A stretch of DNA of 43,504 nucleotides from a virus. Below, in pieces: positions 1 to 7,938 of this stretch. The translations under genes and the position numbers were made by a program. Numbering within the stretch: the stretch's first letter is position 1; the number at the start of each line of letters is the position of its first letter. The notes under the pieces were generated by a model. It was not told the origin of the DNA. It saw only the letters and a list, made by a program, of their open reading frames with translations, and did no database searches. The stretch spans positions 1 through 43,504 of the IMG/VR virus record IMGVR_UViG_3300025112_000038. One strand, given 5' to 3'.

Positions 1-3
1 AGG

Positions 4-105
4 ATGGCAAAAGCAGAATCAACAGATAGGATGAGGCAAAGCAGAAAGAGACACGAAGACAAGAACTCCAGAATGGGGTCTGGTAATCACGGAATTGATA
101 ACTAA
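4..105 (+). CDS. small basic protein, possibly 5'-truncated (33 aa)
   Basis: A reading frame open from ATG at 4 gives 33 residues rich in Arg, Lys, Asp and Ser (RMRQSRKRHEDKNSR near residues 9-23). Its TAA shares a base with a downstream ATG (TAATG at 103-107), a junction style used repeatedly in this genome. The window starts 3 bases upstream, so neither its ribosome binding site nor a longer N-terminus can be checked. The function is unknown; it may be the tail of a longer structural gene. Confidence 0.4.
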   Translation: MAKAESTDRMRQSRKRHEDKNSRMGSGNHGIDN

Positions 106-158
106 TGTATCATTTCCAAATACAAGAATACCGTAAAGGTAAAAAAGGAGGAACAAGT

Positions 159-623
159 ATGGGGTATTGGGTCGGGATGACTAAGGCAAATGGTAGTGAA
201 GCTAATTTCTATGTAGAAGATGACAATGGAATTAAAAGATTCTACAATGGTAAAGATAAAAAGCATGAGTATAGAAATGAAGAACCATACGACCTAATCA
301 AAGACCATACTAAAAAAGATATTAGAACTGGAGATACAGCAATCAAACCTGAACAATTACCGCAACCAGTTATAACCGTTAAACCAGAGATAAAAAAAGA
401 AAATGCTGAAAGATTTAAAGAACTCAAAACACCAGCAGGAGAAAAAGCAAAAGAACTTCTTTCTAATAAAGGTTTAAACCATGCTTCGTTTATTAGAGCA
501 ATAGGGATGGTAGTTACACCTAAATCAAGAAGAACTACAAAAGACCAGTATTATGCTATACTAAATGAATTAAAAGAAAACGACTTAGTGAAACAAGATG
601 GACATAATTTGTTTTACAAATAA
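159..623 (+). CDS. hypothetical protein, possible C-terminal winged helix (154 aa)
   Basis: I place the start at ATG 159 because AAAGGAGG lies a few bases upstream; an in-frame ATG at 105 has no such site. The protein is Lys/Glu-rich and soluble, without signal or membrane segments. The last ~55 residues (AKELLSNKGLNHASFIRAIG, then TTKDQYYAILNELKENDLV) read like helix-helix-wing, suggesting a winged-helix fold. I do not recognise the family. It lies just before the head-tail connector genes, so it may be a virion or assembly protein, but a DNA-binding role is equally possible. Confidence 0.65.
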   Translation: MGYWVGMTKANGSEANFYVEDDNGIKRFYNGKDKKHEYRNEEPYDLIKDHTKKDIRTGDTAIKPEQLPQPVITVKPEIKKENAERFKELKTPAGEKAKELLSNKGLNHASFIRAIGMVVTPKSRRTTKDQYYAILNELKENDLVKQDGHNLFYK

Positions 624-671
624 GTAATTATATGATATACGTAGTTAGTTTAGACATCAGGAGACGACATC

Positions 672-1562
672 ATGGCTGCTCCAACCGCACCAACATTAAC
701 TATAATTACGACAGAGGGTATCAAGAAAGCAGGGTATGCTAATGTCCTTGCCTCACTCCTTACTCGTTCTCAAGACGAGTGGATGGAAGAAATTAAAAAT
801 GATATATGGACTTTAGCTAAAAAGATAAAGTCTTTATATACCACTTCTTTTGCCGTTACCACAAACGGTGTAGAAAAATATTCCTACCCAACAGATTACT
901 CATCTGAATTAGCTTTAGTATTAATGACAGGTAACACTACTGGTACGGCTCAAGCTGGTTCTACAACTACAATCACACTTGCCTCTGGTAATACCGCTAC
1001 TGACCTTATAGGAAAAGAAATAATGATTCTGTCTGGTACTGGTAGCGCCCAGATAAACCAGATAACTCTTTATAATTCGACAACCAAAGTTGCTACAGTG
1101 AATGATACTTGGACAGCTCCAAGCACGGACTCTGTCTATATGATTGTAGATAAATATATTGACTTAGAACAAACACCTGTATGGATGCACGACTCAGGCA
1201 GGACATCTCCTGAACGTGGTGAACCTACTCATTTCTTTCCTATAGGAGATGAAGACAATGGAGAGTTCATACTATTTCCTACTCCCTTCCGTTCCTCCTC
1301 TGACACTAATGGTTACGGTCTTAGGCATAAGTATTATGCTGACCTTACTCGTATTGATTTGGCTTCTACGTTAATGACTACTGTTTACAGAAGATGGAGA
1401 AGTTTATTTATTCAGGGTGTAAAGGCAAAATGCTTAGAAGATTTAGATGATAACAGGGCAGCGCAAGAGCAACAGAAATATGCTGCTGATATAAGAGCCA
1501 TGATTGTACGTGAAGCATATGGTATGGATTTAAGTAACCTTAATATTTCTGTGGAGAGATAA
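672..1562 (+). CDS. head-to-tail adaptor (connector) protein
   Basis: This 296-aa protein fits phage head-tail adaptor proteins (SU10 adaptor / T7 gp11-like role), which dock under the portal and join head to short tail. The N-terminal helical part (residues ~12-65, with WMEEIKNDIWTLAKKIKSLY) is followed by a Thr/Gly-rich beta insert (~90-150) and a C-terminal helical part with RRWRSLFIQGVKAKCLEDLDD. The ribosome binding site is AGGAG before ATG 672. Its stop overlaps the next start (TAATG at 1560-1564), coupling it to the nozzle-like gene. The assignment rests on length, helix pattern and gene order rather than on a catalytic motif. Confidence 0.65.
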   Translation: MAAPTAPTLTIITTEGIKKAGYANVLASLLTRSQDEWMEEIKNDIWTLAKKIKSLYTTSFAVTTNGVEKYSYPTDYSSELALVLMTGNTTGTAQAGSTTTITLASGNTATDLIGKEIMILSGTGSAQINQITLYNSTTKVATVNDTWTAPSTDSVYMIVDKYIDLEQTPVWMHDSGRTSPERGEPTHFFPIGDEDNGEFILFPTPFRSSSDTNGYGLRHKYYADLTRIDLASTLMTTVYRRWRSLFIQGVKAKCLEDLDDNRAAQEQQKYAADIRAMIVREAYGMDLSNLNISVER

Positions 1563-3178
1563 TGGGATACATAGGTGAATCAGTAGAAATTGATTTAAAT
1601 GTTGGTGGGTTTAATAACAACCCTAATTTTGATTCTCTTCCTCCAAGTGCTATGCGTGACGGTTCTATTAATATTACGTTACAAGATGGTGGAAGGAGAA
1701 AACGTGGAGGTACTGCTCATGTCAATTCTTCTGCTGTGTCTGGTACTCCACAGTTAATGCGGTTATATGACTACATTTTAACTACTGGCACTCAATTCCT
1801 TATGATGGCTGGCAATGATGGGAAACTATACAAGAATTTCACGGATACAATCAAGACAGGATTATCAACAACTAATTATTGGGATATTTCTGCTATGAAT
1901 GATTTGCTTATATTCACAGATGGAGCAAGCACTCTGCAAACATGGGATGGTGCTGCTGGTAGTTCATCTGATGTCTCTACGTTAGCTCCTGATTGGGCAG
2001 CAGATTCATTATTTCCACAACAATTAGTTTTGCATGGTAGAGGATTGTCTCAAAGAATGTGGACTTGGACAACTAACAACAAGATATTTGGCAGCGCTAT
2101 ATTTGACGCTGATGATTGGGGTGCTACTAATGGGTTTATTTCTGACACAAGTCAAGTGTTTGCTACAAGAGAGGGTGGTAGTCTTACTGCTATGTACGAG
2201 TTTGGTGATTCTCTTTTCATTACTACTGCTCGTAACACTTACATCCTCCAAGATTCTAATTCTGATAAATCAACTTGGGGATTTACTTTAGCACAATTTA
2301 ATGCTGGCGCTGCTCATTGGAGAGTGTTGGCAAGAACTCCTAATGATATGTTGGTAATGATGGATGATGGCGAGATTTATTCTTTAGTAACTGTCAATGC
2401 TAAAGGAGATTACAAAGCATCAAGTATAACTAAACCAGCATTTATAGATAGATGGATAAGAGATAATATTGATTTAACTCAGATAGCAAAGTTCCATATG
2501 AATTATGACCCTAAGATTAGGGCGGTTCTTGTCTTTATGGTTAAATCTGGTTCTACAGCAGTAGATGTTTGTTTACCTTATTTTATAGATAGACCCGTAG
2601 ACCAAGCATGGGGAGCGCCATTCGAGAATGGAGATTCTGATTGTGGTTATGATGCTTCGGTCTCAACCTTAGTAAGGGTAGCAGTAGGAGATTATAGATT
2701 ACGTACAGGCTCTAACTCAACAGGGTTTGTGTGGGATTTAAACCAAACAACTTATGGTGACAATAGTAATGCCTATACTGGAAGATTTACAATGCCTACT
2801 TCTGGTCTTGGTGATAATATAAAACTTAAAATGTTTAAAAGAATCGTTTTTACTGGTTTTACTTCTTCTGCTGATGATGACGAGACTTTAACATTAGCAT
2901 GGAATACTGATGGCATTACTAAGGCTTCTCAGAGTGTAACCTTTATAGCTTTAGGATTAAAGGTTAATGACCCTGCTGCTATAGTTGACCAGTTTACAGT
3001 TGGTGGAAGCAACTATCACATGGAAGCTATATTATCTTTAGGTCAACCAGCAAGAAGGTTAGGTATAAGTGTTTCTAACAATACCGTTGGAGACGATTTT
3101 TATTTAACTTCATTACAGGTAGACGCTAAACCTCTTGGGAGGAGACCGACACCAAGTATAACATCACAGGCTCAATAG
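1562..3178 (+). CDS. tail nozzle / tail tubular protein B-like
   Basis: This is a 538-aa beta-rich protein without signal or membrane segments. It opens with an acidic stretch and the basic segment DGGRRKRGG. It then alternates short beta strands with aromatic loops (MRLYDYILTTGTQFLMMAGN; LVLHGRGLSQRMWTWTTNN), the texture of phage nozzle/gp12-like tail tube proteins that form the end of a short tail. It overlaps the adaptor gene by one base, as expected for adjoining connector parts. Alternative: a stopper-type protein. The call is from family resemblance and context. Confidence 0.6.
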   Translation: MGYIGESVEIDLNVGGFNNNPNFDSLPPSAMRDGSINITLQDGGRRKRGGTAHVNSSAVSGTPQLMRLYDYILTTGTQFLMMAGNDGKLYKNFTDTIKTGLSTTNYWDISAMNDLLIFTDGASTLQTWDGAAGSSSDVSTLAPDWAADSLFPQQLVLHGRGLSQRMWTWTTNNKIFGSAIFDADDWGATNGFISDTSQVFATREGGSLTAMYEFGDSLFITTARNTYILQDSNSDKSTWGFTLAQFNAGAAHWRVLARTPNDMLVMMDDGEIYSLVTVNAKGDYKASSITKPAFIDRWIRDNIDLTQIAKFHMNYDPKIRAVLVFMVKSGSTAVDVCLPYFIDRPVDQAWGAPFENGDSDCGYDASVSTLVRVAVGDYRLRTGSNSTGFVWDLNQTTYGDNSNAYTGRFTMPTSGLGDNIKLKMFKRIVFTGFTSSADDDETLTLAWNTDGITKASQSVTFIALGLKVNDPAAIVDQFTVGGSNYHMEAILSLGQPARRLGISVSNNTVGDDFYLTSLQVDAKPLGRRPTPSITSQAQ

Positions 3179-3187
3179 GAGGAGAGA

Positions 3188-4456
3188 ATGGTAACTTATA
3201 TAAGCAACACAGCAGCCAATACAACTTGGGTAGCCGATACCACAGTTGTAACTGCTGCCAGATTAAACACAGAGAATACCAATCTATATGCAAATGATGT
3301 TGCTATAGATACAGCTTTAGCATTGTCACATGATGCCACTGGTTATTTTAACCCGACAGTGGGTAGTGATGTTGCATCTGCCAATGCTTTAACATTAGGT
3401 ACTGGAAATATATTTGATATCACAGGAACGACTGCTATTACGAGCATAGGAACTAAGGGTACTGGTTACATGATATGGCTTCAGTTTGATGATGCTCTTA
3501 CTTTAACTCATCATGCTACAGATTTACAGTTACCAGACGCTACCAACATAACAACGGCTACTGGTGATGTAGCGTGTTTATATGAATATGCATCTGCTGA
3601 TTGGAGATTGATTTCTTATAGTAGAGCAGATGCAGCTTCAGGAGTGTTATCAGTTGCTAATGGTGGTACAGGAGCATCCACATTAACAGACGGTGGACTA
3701 CTGTTAGGTTCAGGAACGGGTGCTATTACTGCCCTTGCTGTATTAGCTGATAGTGAGATGATAGTAGGAGATGGTACTACCGACCCTGTAGCAGAAAGCG
3801 GTGCGACATTAAGAACAAGTATAGGTGTAGGTACTGGTGATTCTCCTCAGTTTACAGGGGTTGAATTAAGTGATGCATCAGCCAATACATTAACAGGTTC
3901 ATCTGGTGATGCTTTAATAGAAGGAGTTATATTAAAAAAGGTAGGTTTAGAAACTATTTGGGTTCCTGCCTCTTCTATGACACCTGCTACCACAAATGGA
4001 GCTGCTGCTTTAACAACTACAGAATTAACTGCTGGTACTCCTGAATTAATCACACTTGCTTTTGATACAACTACAGCAGAGTTTGCATTGTTCACTGTTG
4101 CCTTTCCTAAAAGTTGGGATGAAGGAACTGTTACATTTGAAACTTACTGGTCTGCATCTGCTACCGATACTGGAACAGGTGGATTTACATTAGCAGGAGT
4201 TTCTATAGCAAGTGATGTTGATGTTGATACTGCATTTGGAACGGCTGTAGCAAATACAGCATTAGCTGCATCTGGTACTCAGGATGATTTAATGAAAAAT
4301 GTTGTAAGTGGAAATGTAACTATAGCTTCTGCTGCTGTTGATACAACTACTTGGTTTAGAATAGCAAGAGATGTTGCCACTGATACTAATACAGGTGATT
4401 TAAGATTAATTGGGGTTAAAATATTCTTTACTACTGATGCCTCAAATGACACATAG
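3188..4456 (+). CDS. fibre-like virion structural protein with GGTGAST-type motif
   Basis: This 422-aa protein is Thr/Ala/Gly-rich with almost no Cys, typical of extended phage fibre proteins. Around residues 153-180 it carries VANGGTGASTLTDGGLLLGS, a linker seen in tail-fibre proteins. The last ~165 residues (WVPASSMTPATTNGAA..., FPKSWDEGTVTFETYWSAS, VKIFFTTDAS) resemble a C-terminal domain that I recall from many phage structural proteins. It sits 9 bases after the nozzle gene behind AGGAGG. It is probably an appendage protein; which appendage cannot be read from sequence alone. Confidence 0.6.
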   Translation: MVTYISNTAANTTWVADTTVVTAARLNTENTNLYANDVAIDTALALSHDATGYFNPTVGSDVASANALTLGTGNIFDITGTTAITSIGTKGTGYMIWLQFDDALTLTHHATDLQLPDATNITTATGDVACLYEYASADWRLISYSRADAASGVLSVANGGTGASTLTDGGLLLGSGTGAITALAVLADSEMIVGDGTTDPVAESGATLRTSIGVGTGDSPQFTGVELSDASANTLTGSSGDALIEGVILKKVGLETIWVPASSMTPATTNGAAALTTTELTAGTPELITLAFDTTTAEFALFTVAFPKSWDEGTVTFETYWSASATDTGTGGFTLAGVSIASDVDVDTAFGTAVANTALAASGTQDDLMKNVVSGNVTIASAAVDTTTWFRIARDVATDTNTGDLRLIGVKIFFTTDASNDT

Positions 4457-4466
4457 GAGATAAATT

Positions 4467-4967
4467 ATGGCTAAAGGTTTTAAAGTATTTGATACTGATA
4501 TGCAAACAGATGTTATTCGTTTTCCTGATGGCGAGGAGATGCCTACAAACTGGAGTGTTGTTGCAGAGAATAAATTATACGGAGGCAAACTTGCTTGGAG
4601 ACCAACTACTCTAATTAAACCAACATTTGATAATGAAATAGAAACAAGAACATTTACCTCAAGGGTTATTGCAGATGATGATGTTACCGTTACTTATACT
4701 GTTACTGATAAAGATTTAGCGACAGTAAAATCTACCAAGAAAAGTTTAGCGAAACAGACAGGTAAAGGTATTATTTTAGCAAAACATGGTGCCGAACAAC
4801 AGCGTGATGCTTCTTTATCTTTGTTGACAGCAGGTGAAATAACAGCCATTAAAGATGATATAACTACAATTCGGAATTACTACAAAAATACATTTAAACC
4901 TGCTGTTAATGCTGCTACGACAGTACAAGAAGTAAAAGCAGTTGCTATTAACTTTCCCCCAATATAG
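4467..4967 (+). CDS. hypothetical tail-associated protein (166 aa)
   Basis: The protein starts at ATG 4467 behind AGGAGA. The N-terminal half contains short beta-rich segments (FKVFDTDMQTDVIRFPDGEE), including VTVTYTVTDKDL. The C-terminal half is helical (EITAIKDDITTIRNYYKNTF). Position between two fibre-like genes suggests a small virion or fibre-assembly protein. I do not recognise a defined family. Confidence 0.55.
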   Translation: MAKGFKVFDTDMQTDVIRFPDGEEMPTNWSVVAENKLYGGKLAWRPTTLIKPTFDNEIETRTFTSRVIADDDVTVTYTVTDKDLATVKSTKKSLAKQTGKGIILAKHGAEQQRDASLSLLTAGEITAIKDDITTIRNYYKNTFKPAVNAATTVQEVKAVAINFPPI

Positions 4968-4973
4968 GATATT

Positions 4974-5705
4974 ATGTTTGGATATAGAAATTTAGGTTTT
5001 GGTGGTTATACAAGTAGGAGTCCTAATGATGGAGTGAGTTATAGAATAGATGGTGTAGGTGACCATTTGACAATGCCAGATTCTAATGATTGGGATTGGG
5101 CAAGTGATTTTTCTATAGATTGTTGGATATATCCAGATGCCAGTACAGCCACAGATGATGCTATTTTTAGTCATGCTGCTGACGGGGATAATAGATTCCA
5201 TTGTATTTTTAAATCGAATGTTTCTACAAACTGGAATATTGGAGTAAGAGCAACGACTTCTGCTACAGGTCATTTTGAAAACAATACAACAGGTGAACCA
5301 GTTGCAGAGGGAGTATGGTCTCATATAGAAGTTACAAGAACTGGTACAACTATAAAGATTTTTGTTAATGGTGTGGAAGAAGTATCTGCTTCTATAACTG
5401 GAACGATTGGGAATATAGCTGCTTTGTTTGAAGTTGGTGAAGGTTCTAATTCAGGAGCATTTCCTTTGTCTGGTTACATAGATGAATTTAGAATTTCAGA
5501 TACAGCAAGACATACCTCTGGTTTTACACCTGAGACTGAGCAATATGCTGATGATGGGAATACTCTTGCATTAATACATTGTGGTGAAGCTATTGTTTCA
5601 GGAACTACAGGAAGTGGAGCTACATTTGTTGAATCTTCATCAAACGGAAGAACCGTAACAGAGGTTGCTGGTGCTATAAGAGAATCAACGATTGTTAAAT
5701 TTTAA
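4974..5705 (+). CDS. LamG/concanavalin-like jelly-roll virion protein
   Basis: This 243-aa protein carries the signature of LamG-like carbohydrate-binding jelly rolls: FSIDCWIYPD (~46-55), GVWSHIEVTRTG...IKIFVNGVEE (~110-137) and GYIDEFRISDTARH (~165-178). Such domains occur in phage receptor-binding or capsid-decorating proteins, where they bind glycans. It follows the fibre-like genes within the tail block. The likely role is adhesion to host surface polysaccharide or another glycan; the ligand is not deducible. The start ATG follows TAGGA. Confidence 0.7.
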   Translation: MFGYRNLGFGGYTSRSPNDGVSYRIDGVGDHLTMPDSNDWDWASDFSIDCWIYPDASTATDDAIFSHAADGDNRFHCIFKSNVSTNWNIGVRATTSATGHFENNTTGEPVAEGVWSHIEVTRTGTTIKIFVNGVEEVSASITGTIGNIAALFEVGEGSNSGAFPLSGYIDEFRISDTARHTSGFTPETEQYADDGNTLALIHCGEAIVSGTTGSGATFVESSSNGRTVTEVAGAIRESTIVKF

Positions 5706-5721
5706 ATAAAGGAGGTATAAA

Positions 5722-6003
5722 ATGGATAAAATATTTATGCAGTACCCTATGATATGGGCTATGTTAGGTGGAGTTATGGGAATGATGGCTCATATACTAA
5801 AGAAAAAAGTAAAGGGAGAAACAGCAGAGGCTATAGTAGATTACTTTACCGACAACATGAGATATACCATTACAGCTTTGATAGGCATGGTGGTTGCTGT
5901 GCTTATGGTTTATGACCCTAATATAGTATGGTATAAATCAATGCTGGTTGGTGCTATGGCTGGTATGACTTGTGACTCTGCTTTTAATAAAGGGAAAAAG
6001 TAA
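5722..6003 (+). CDS. small membrane protein, holin-like
   Basis: This 93-aa protein has three hydrophobic segments at about residues 8-26 (IWAMLGGVMGMMAHI), 49-66 (ITALIGMVVAVLMVY) and 73-88 (SMLVGAMAGMTCDS), with a basic tail GKKK. Size and topology suit a class I holin or a related phage membrane protein. AAAGGAGG precedes the start, and its TAA shares a base with the next ATG. The endolysin is far away (30719-31078), so lysis genes would be split; a non-lytic membrane role cannot be excluded. Confidence 0.55.
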   Translation: MDKIFMQYPMIWAMLGGVMGMMAHILKKKVKGETAEAIVDYFTDNMRYTITALIGMVVAVLMVYDPNIVWYKSMLVGAMAGMTCDSAFNKGKK

Positions 6004-6302
6004 TGGCTAATGAAAATGGTAGATTAGGTACACCAGTATTCTATAAGTTTATAGTTGGGGTTTTTACTATGCTGTTTGTTGGTGGTGTAGCAGGTATATG
6101 GAATACTAACTCAAGGCTTGTACGCATAGAAACAAAATTAGAGAATATTGAAAAGAATATGTTAGATAGATTTACTGGTAAAGAAGGTAAAGACTTAATT
6201 AAAAAGGTAGATAAAAATTCAAATAATACACAAATATTAGCTGAGAAACTTAATGACCATTTAATATGGGCAGCTCAACAAGAACAATGGATGAGTAAAT
6301 GA
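6003..6302 (+). CDS. single-pass membrane protein with coiled coil (99 aa)
   Basis: One hydrophobic span lies at about residues 14-32 (FYKFIVGVFTMLFVGGVAGIW), followed by a heptad-like helix (LVRIETKLENIEKNMLDRF) and a second short helix near the C-terminus. This N-terminal anchor plus coiled coil resembles inner-membrane spanins, holin-accessory proteins or hemolysin XhlA-like proteins. It is coupled to the holin-like gene upstream and, by ATGA overlap, to the small gene downstream. Confidence 0.5.
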   Translation: MANENGRLGTPVFYKFIVGVFTMLFVGGVAGIWNTNSRLVRIETKLENIEKNMLDRFTGKEGKDLIKKVDKNSNNTQILAEKLNDHLIWAAQQEQWMSK

Positions 6303-6442
6303 AGAAAGAGAATTTGTATAAATTGATAGTAGTTATAGTTATGGGCATTATAGGTTATTATGTTAATGCTCAAGACAACATGGATAAGGCTCAGTGGGCA
6401 GCTATTGGTAAATTAAGAACATTACATGAGACACCAAGATGA
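6299..6442 (+). CDS. small exported or membrane protein (47 aa)
   Basis: The ATG at 6299 overlaps the previous TGA (ATGA). The N-terminus KKENLYKLIVVIVMGIIGYY is a basic-hydrophobic signal or anchor, ending in VNAQ, which fits signal peptidase I cleavage after NA. The remainder is a short soluble helix (DKAQWAAIGKLRTLHETPR). With its neighbours it makes a run of three small membrane/exported genes, consistent with a lysis or envelope-crossing function. The function is not known. Confidence 0.55.
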   Translation: MKKENLYKLIVVIVMGIIGYYVNAQDNMDKAQWAAIGKLRTLHETPR

Positions 6443-6540
6443 CTATGACTTGTAAGAAATGCGGTACTGTAGCCGAAATAACTGAAGAGAAAACATTTTG
6501 TCCTATGTGCGGCAGTAGGGAGATTCTTATACACGGATGA
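6439..6540 (+). CDS. zinc-ribbon microprotein (33 aa)
   Basis: The complete sequence is two Cys knuckles, CKKCG at residues 5-9 and CPMCG at 21-25, separated by 11 residues: a minimal zinc ribbon. It overlaps the upstream stop (ATGA at 6439) and the downstream start (ATGA at 6537), so it is embedded in a translationally coupled chain. Tight packing and intact Cys pairs argue that it is real despite its size. Its partner is unknown. Confidence 0.6.
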   Translation: MTMTCKKCGTVAEITEEKTFCPMCGSREILIHG

Positions 6541-6929
6541 GAAGATTTGAATTTAACGACAGACATGAACTATCTGATATGCTTATAGCAGAAGGAATAC
6601 CGCCTTTGGAACATAGCTTTGCAAAGGGCATTACTCATGTATTAGTGGAGGATGATACTATAAAAGGGTTCTTTACTTTTGACGGTAAGGTACACTCAGG
6701 GCATCCTTACCTTAGACATTTTTGTACTAAAAAGAAATACAGGACACCTAAACTTGCGAGAACATTAACTTCCGCTATGGTAGAGGCTGTACGAGCATTG
6801 GGAGCTAAAAAGTTTATTATTAATTGTCCTTTAGAGAAGAATTATCTTAAACGGGTTATAAAGTATTACTTTAAAACAAAACCTTACGGGAATAGAAGCA
6901 ACCATGAATTTACATTAGTGGAGGTTTAA
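6537..6929 (+). CDS. GNAT-fold protein, T7 gp13-like position
   Basis: This 130-aa protein has GNAT-like topology: an N-terminal helix pair, strands VLVEDDTIKGFFTF (~35-48), the stretch HPYLRHFCTKKKYRTPKLAR (~56-75) where the CoA-binding region would be, then FIINCPLEKNYLKRVIKYY. In T7-like phages the equivalent position before the internal virion proteins is held by gp13, a small virion assembly protein that I recall as having a GNAT-like fold. The order here (this gene, then 331-, 555- and 1813-aa proteins) matches gp13-gp16. An active acetyltransferase is possible, but the acetyl-CoA signature is weak. Confidence 0.55.
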   Translation: MRRFEFNDRHELSDMLIAEGIPPLEHSFAKGITHVLVEDDTIKGFFTFDGKVHSGHPYLRHFCTKKKYRTPKLARTLTSAMVEAVRALGAKKFIINCPLEKNYLKRVIKYYFKTKPYGNRSNHEFTLVEV

Positions 6930-6930
6930 G

Positions 6931-7926
6931 ATGGGTGGAGCGCCAAGTGTACCAGAAGCTACACAAGAAGAAAAAGACTTACAGAGAGCGCAGACAGAAG
7001 CGATAACGGTTCAAAATGCTTTGTTGATGGAGCAGCTTGAGGCTTCTAAACAAGCACGTGCTGATTTGCAAAGTATTGTTGCTACAACTGAAGCTGAAAA
7101 AGCCTCTATTCGTGCTTTACAGACTGACCAGATTTCACTTGCAAGAGAGAGTTTAGCATTACAACGTAGTCAAATAGAGAGAGCCGAGCTATTAGAACCT
7201 GCACAGTTTGCCCTGTTACAACAGCAAGTGGAGATAGCAGGAGCACAGTTTGATTTGCTTCAGTCACAGATAGAAAGAGAACCTACTGAGCTTGAACAGA
7301 AACAAGAAGATATAGCATTACTTCAGGCAGAGAGAGTTGAGAAAGCATTGAAGGGTGAATTACCAATCGGTCCTCAAACTTTACAGGCTGAAAAAGATGA
7401 GTTTATCAAACTAAAAGAACAGTTAGCAAGGGCTGGTATAGATGTACAGGGTGATGATTTAGCTTCAGCTACCTCAACATCTACTGCTGGTATTCAAGCT
7501 CTTGACAGTTTAAAGAAAAGATTTGATGCTATAAAATTTGCGGAACAGCAAGGTGCTATTACTCAAGGACAATCGTTATTGTTGCAAGGTGCTGGTGCTA
7601 TAGCAGATATAGAACAACGTAGATTAGGTACAGCATTTGGACAGTCAGGAGCATTGTTGCCACAGCAACAGCAGTTTGGTTTGTTTGACCCGACAGCTAA
7701 TAGGCTTAATCAGATAGGTGCTGCTTCTCAGTTAGGTTTTGGAACATCCTTTCAGGGATTTGGTCAGTTATCTAATAGCACAGCACAGGCTTTACAACCT
7801 TTTCAGTTCCAAAGAGGGTTACAATTTCAAGCTAATCAGATTGGTTCTCAAAATCAAGCTGCTTTATTTGGCGCTGGTATTGGTGCTGCTGGCAGCATAC
7901 TTGGTGGTGGATTAGCAGGTCGTTAA
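6931..7926 (+). CDS. internal virion protein, T7 gp14-like
   Basis: This 331-aa protein is Gln/Ala-rich with a long coiled-coil N-terminal half (residues ~10-165, repeated LQ.Q..EL patterns). The Gln/Phe-rich C-terminal half has QSGALLPQQQQFGLF, and the protein ends in a Gly/Ala hydrophobic segment (ALFGAGIGAAGSILGGGLAG). That composition and the terminal membrane-compatible segment fit ejection proteins such as T7 gp14, which enter the outer membrane during genome delivery. Gene order supports this. Confidence 0.6.
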   Translation: MGGAPSVPEATQEEKDLQRAQTEAITVQNALLMEQLEASKQARADLQSIVATTEAEKASIRALQTDQISLARESLALQRSQIERAELLEPAQFALLQQQVEIAGAQFDLLQSQIEREPTELEQKQEDIALLQAERVEKALKGELPIGPQTLQAEKDEFIKLKEQLARAGIDVQGDDLASATSTSTAGIQALDSLKKRFDAIKFAEQQGAITQGQSLLLQGAGAIADIEQRRLGTAFGQSGALLPQQQQFGLFDPTANRLNQIGAASQLGFGTSFQGFGQLSNSTAQALQPFQFQRGLQFQANQIGSQNQAALFGAGIGAAGSILGGGLAGR

Positions 7927-7938
7927 TAGGAGGAAACA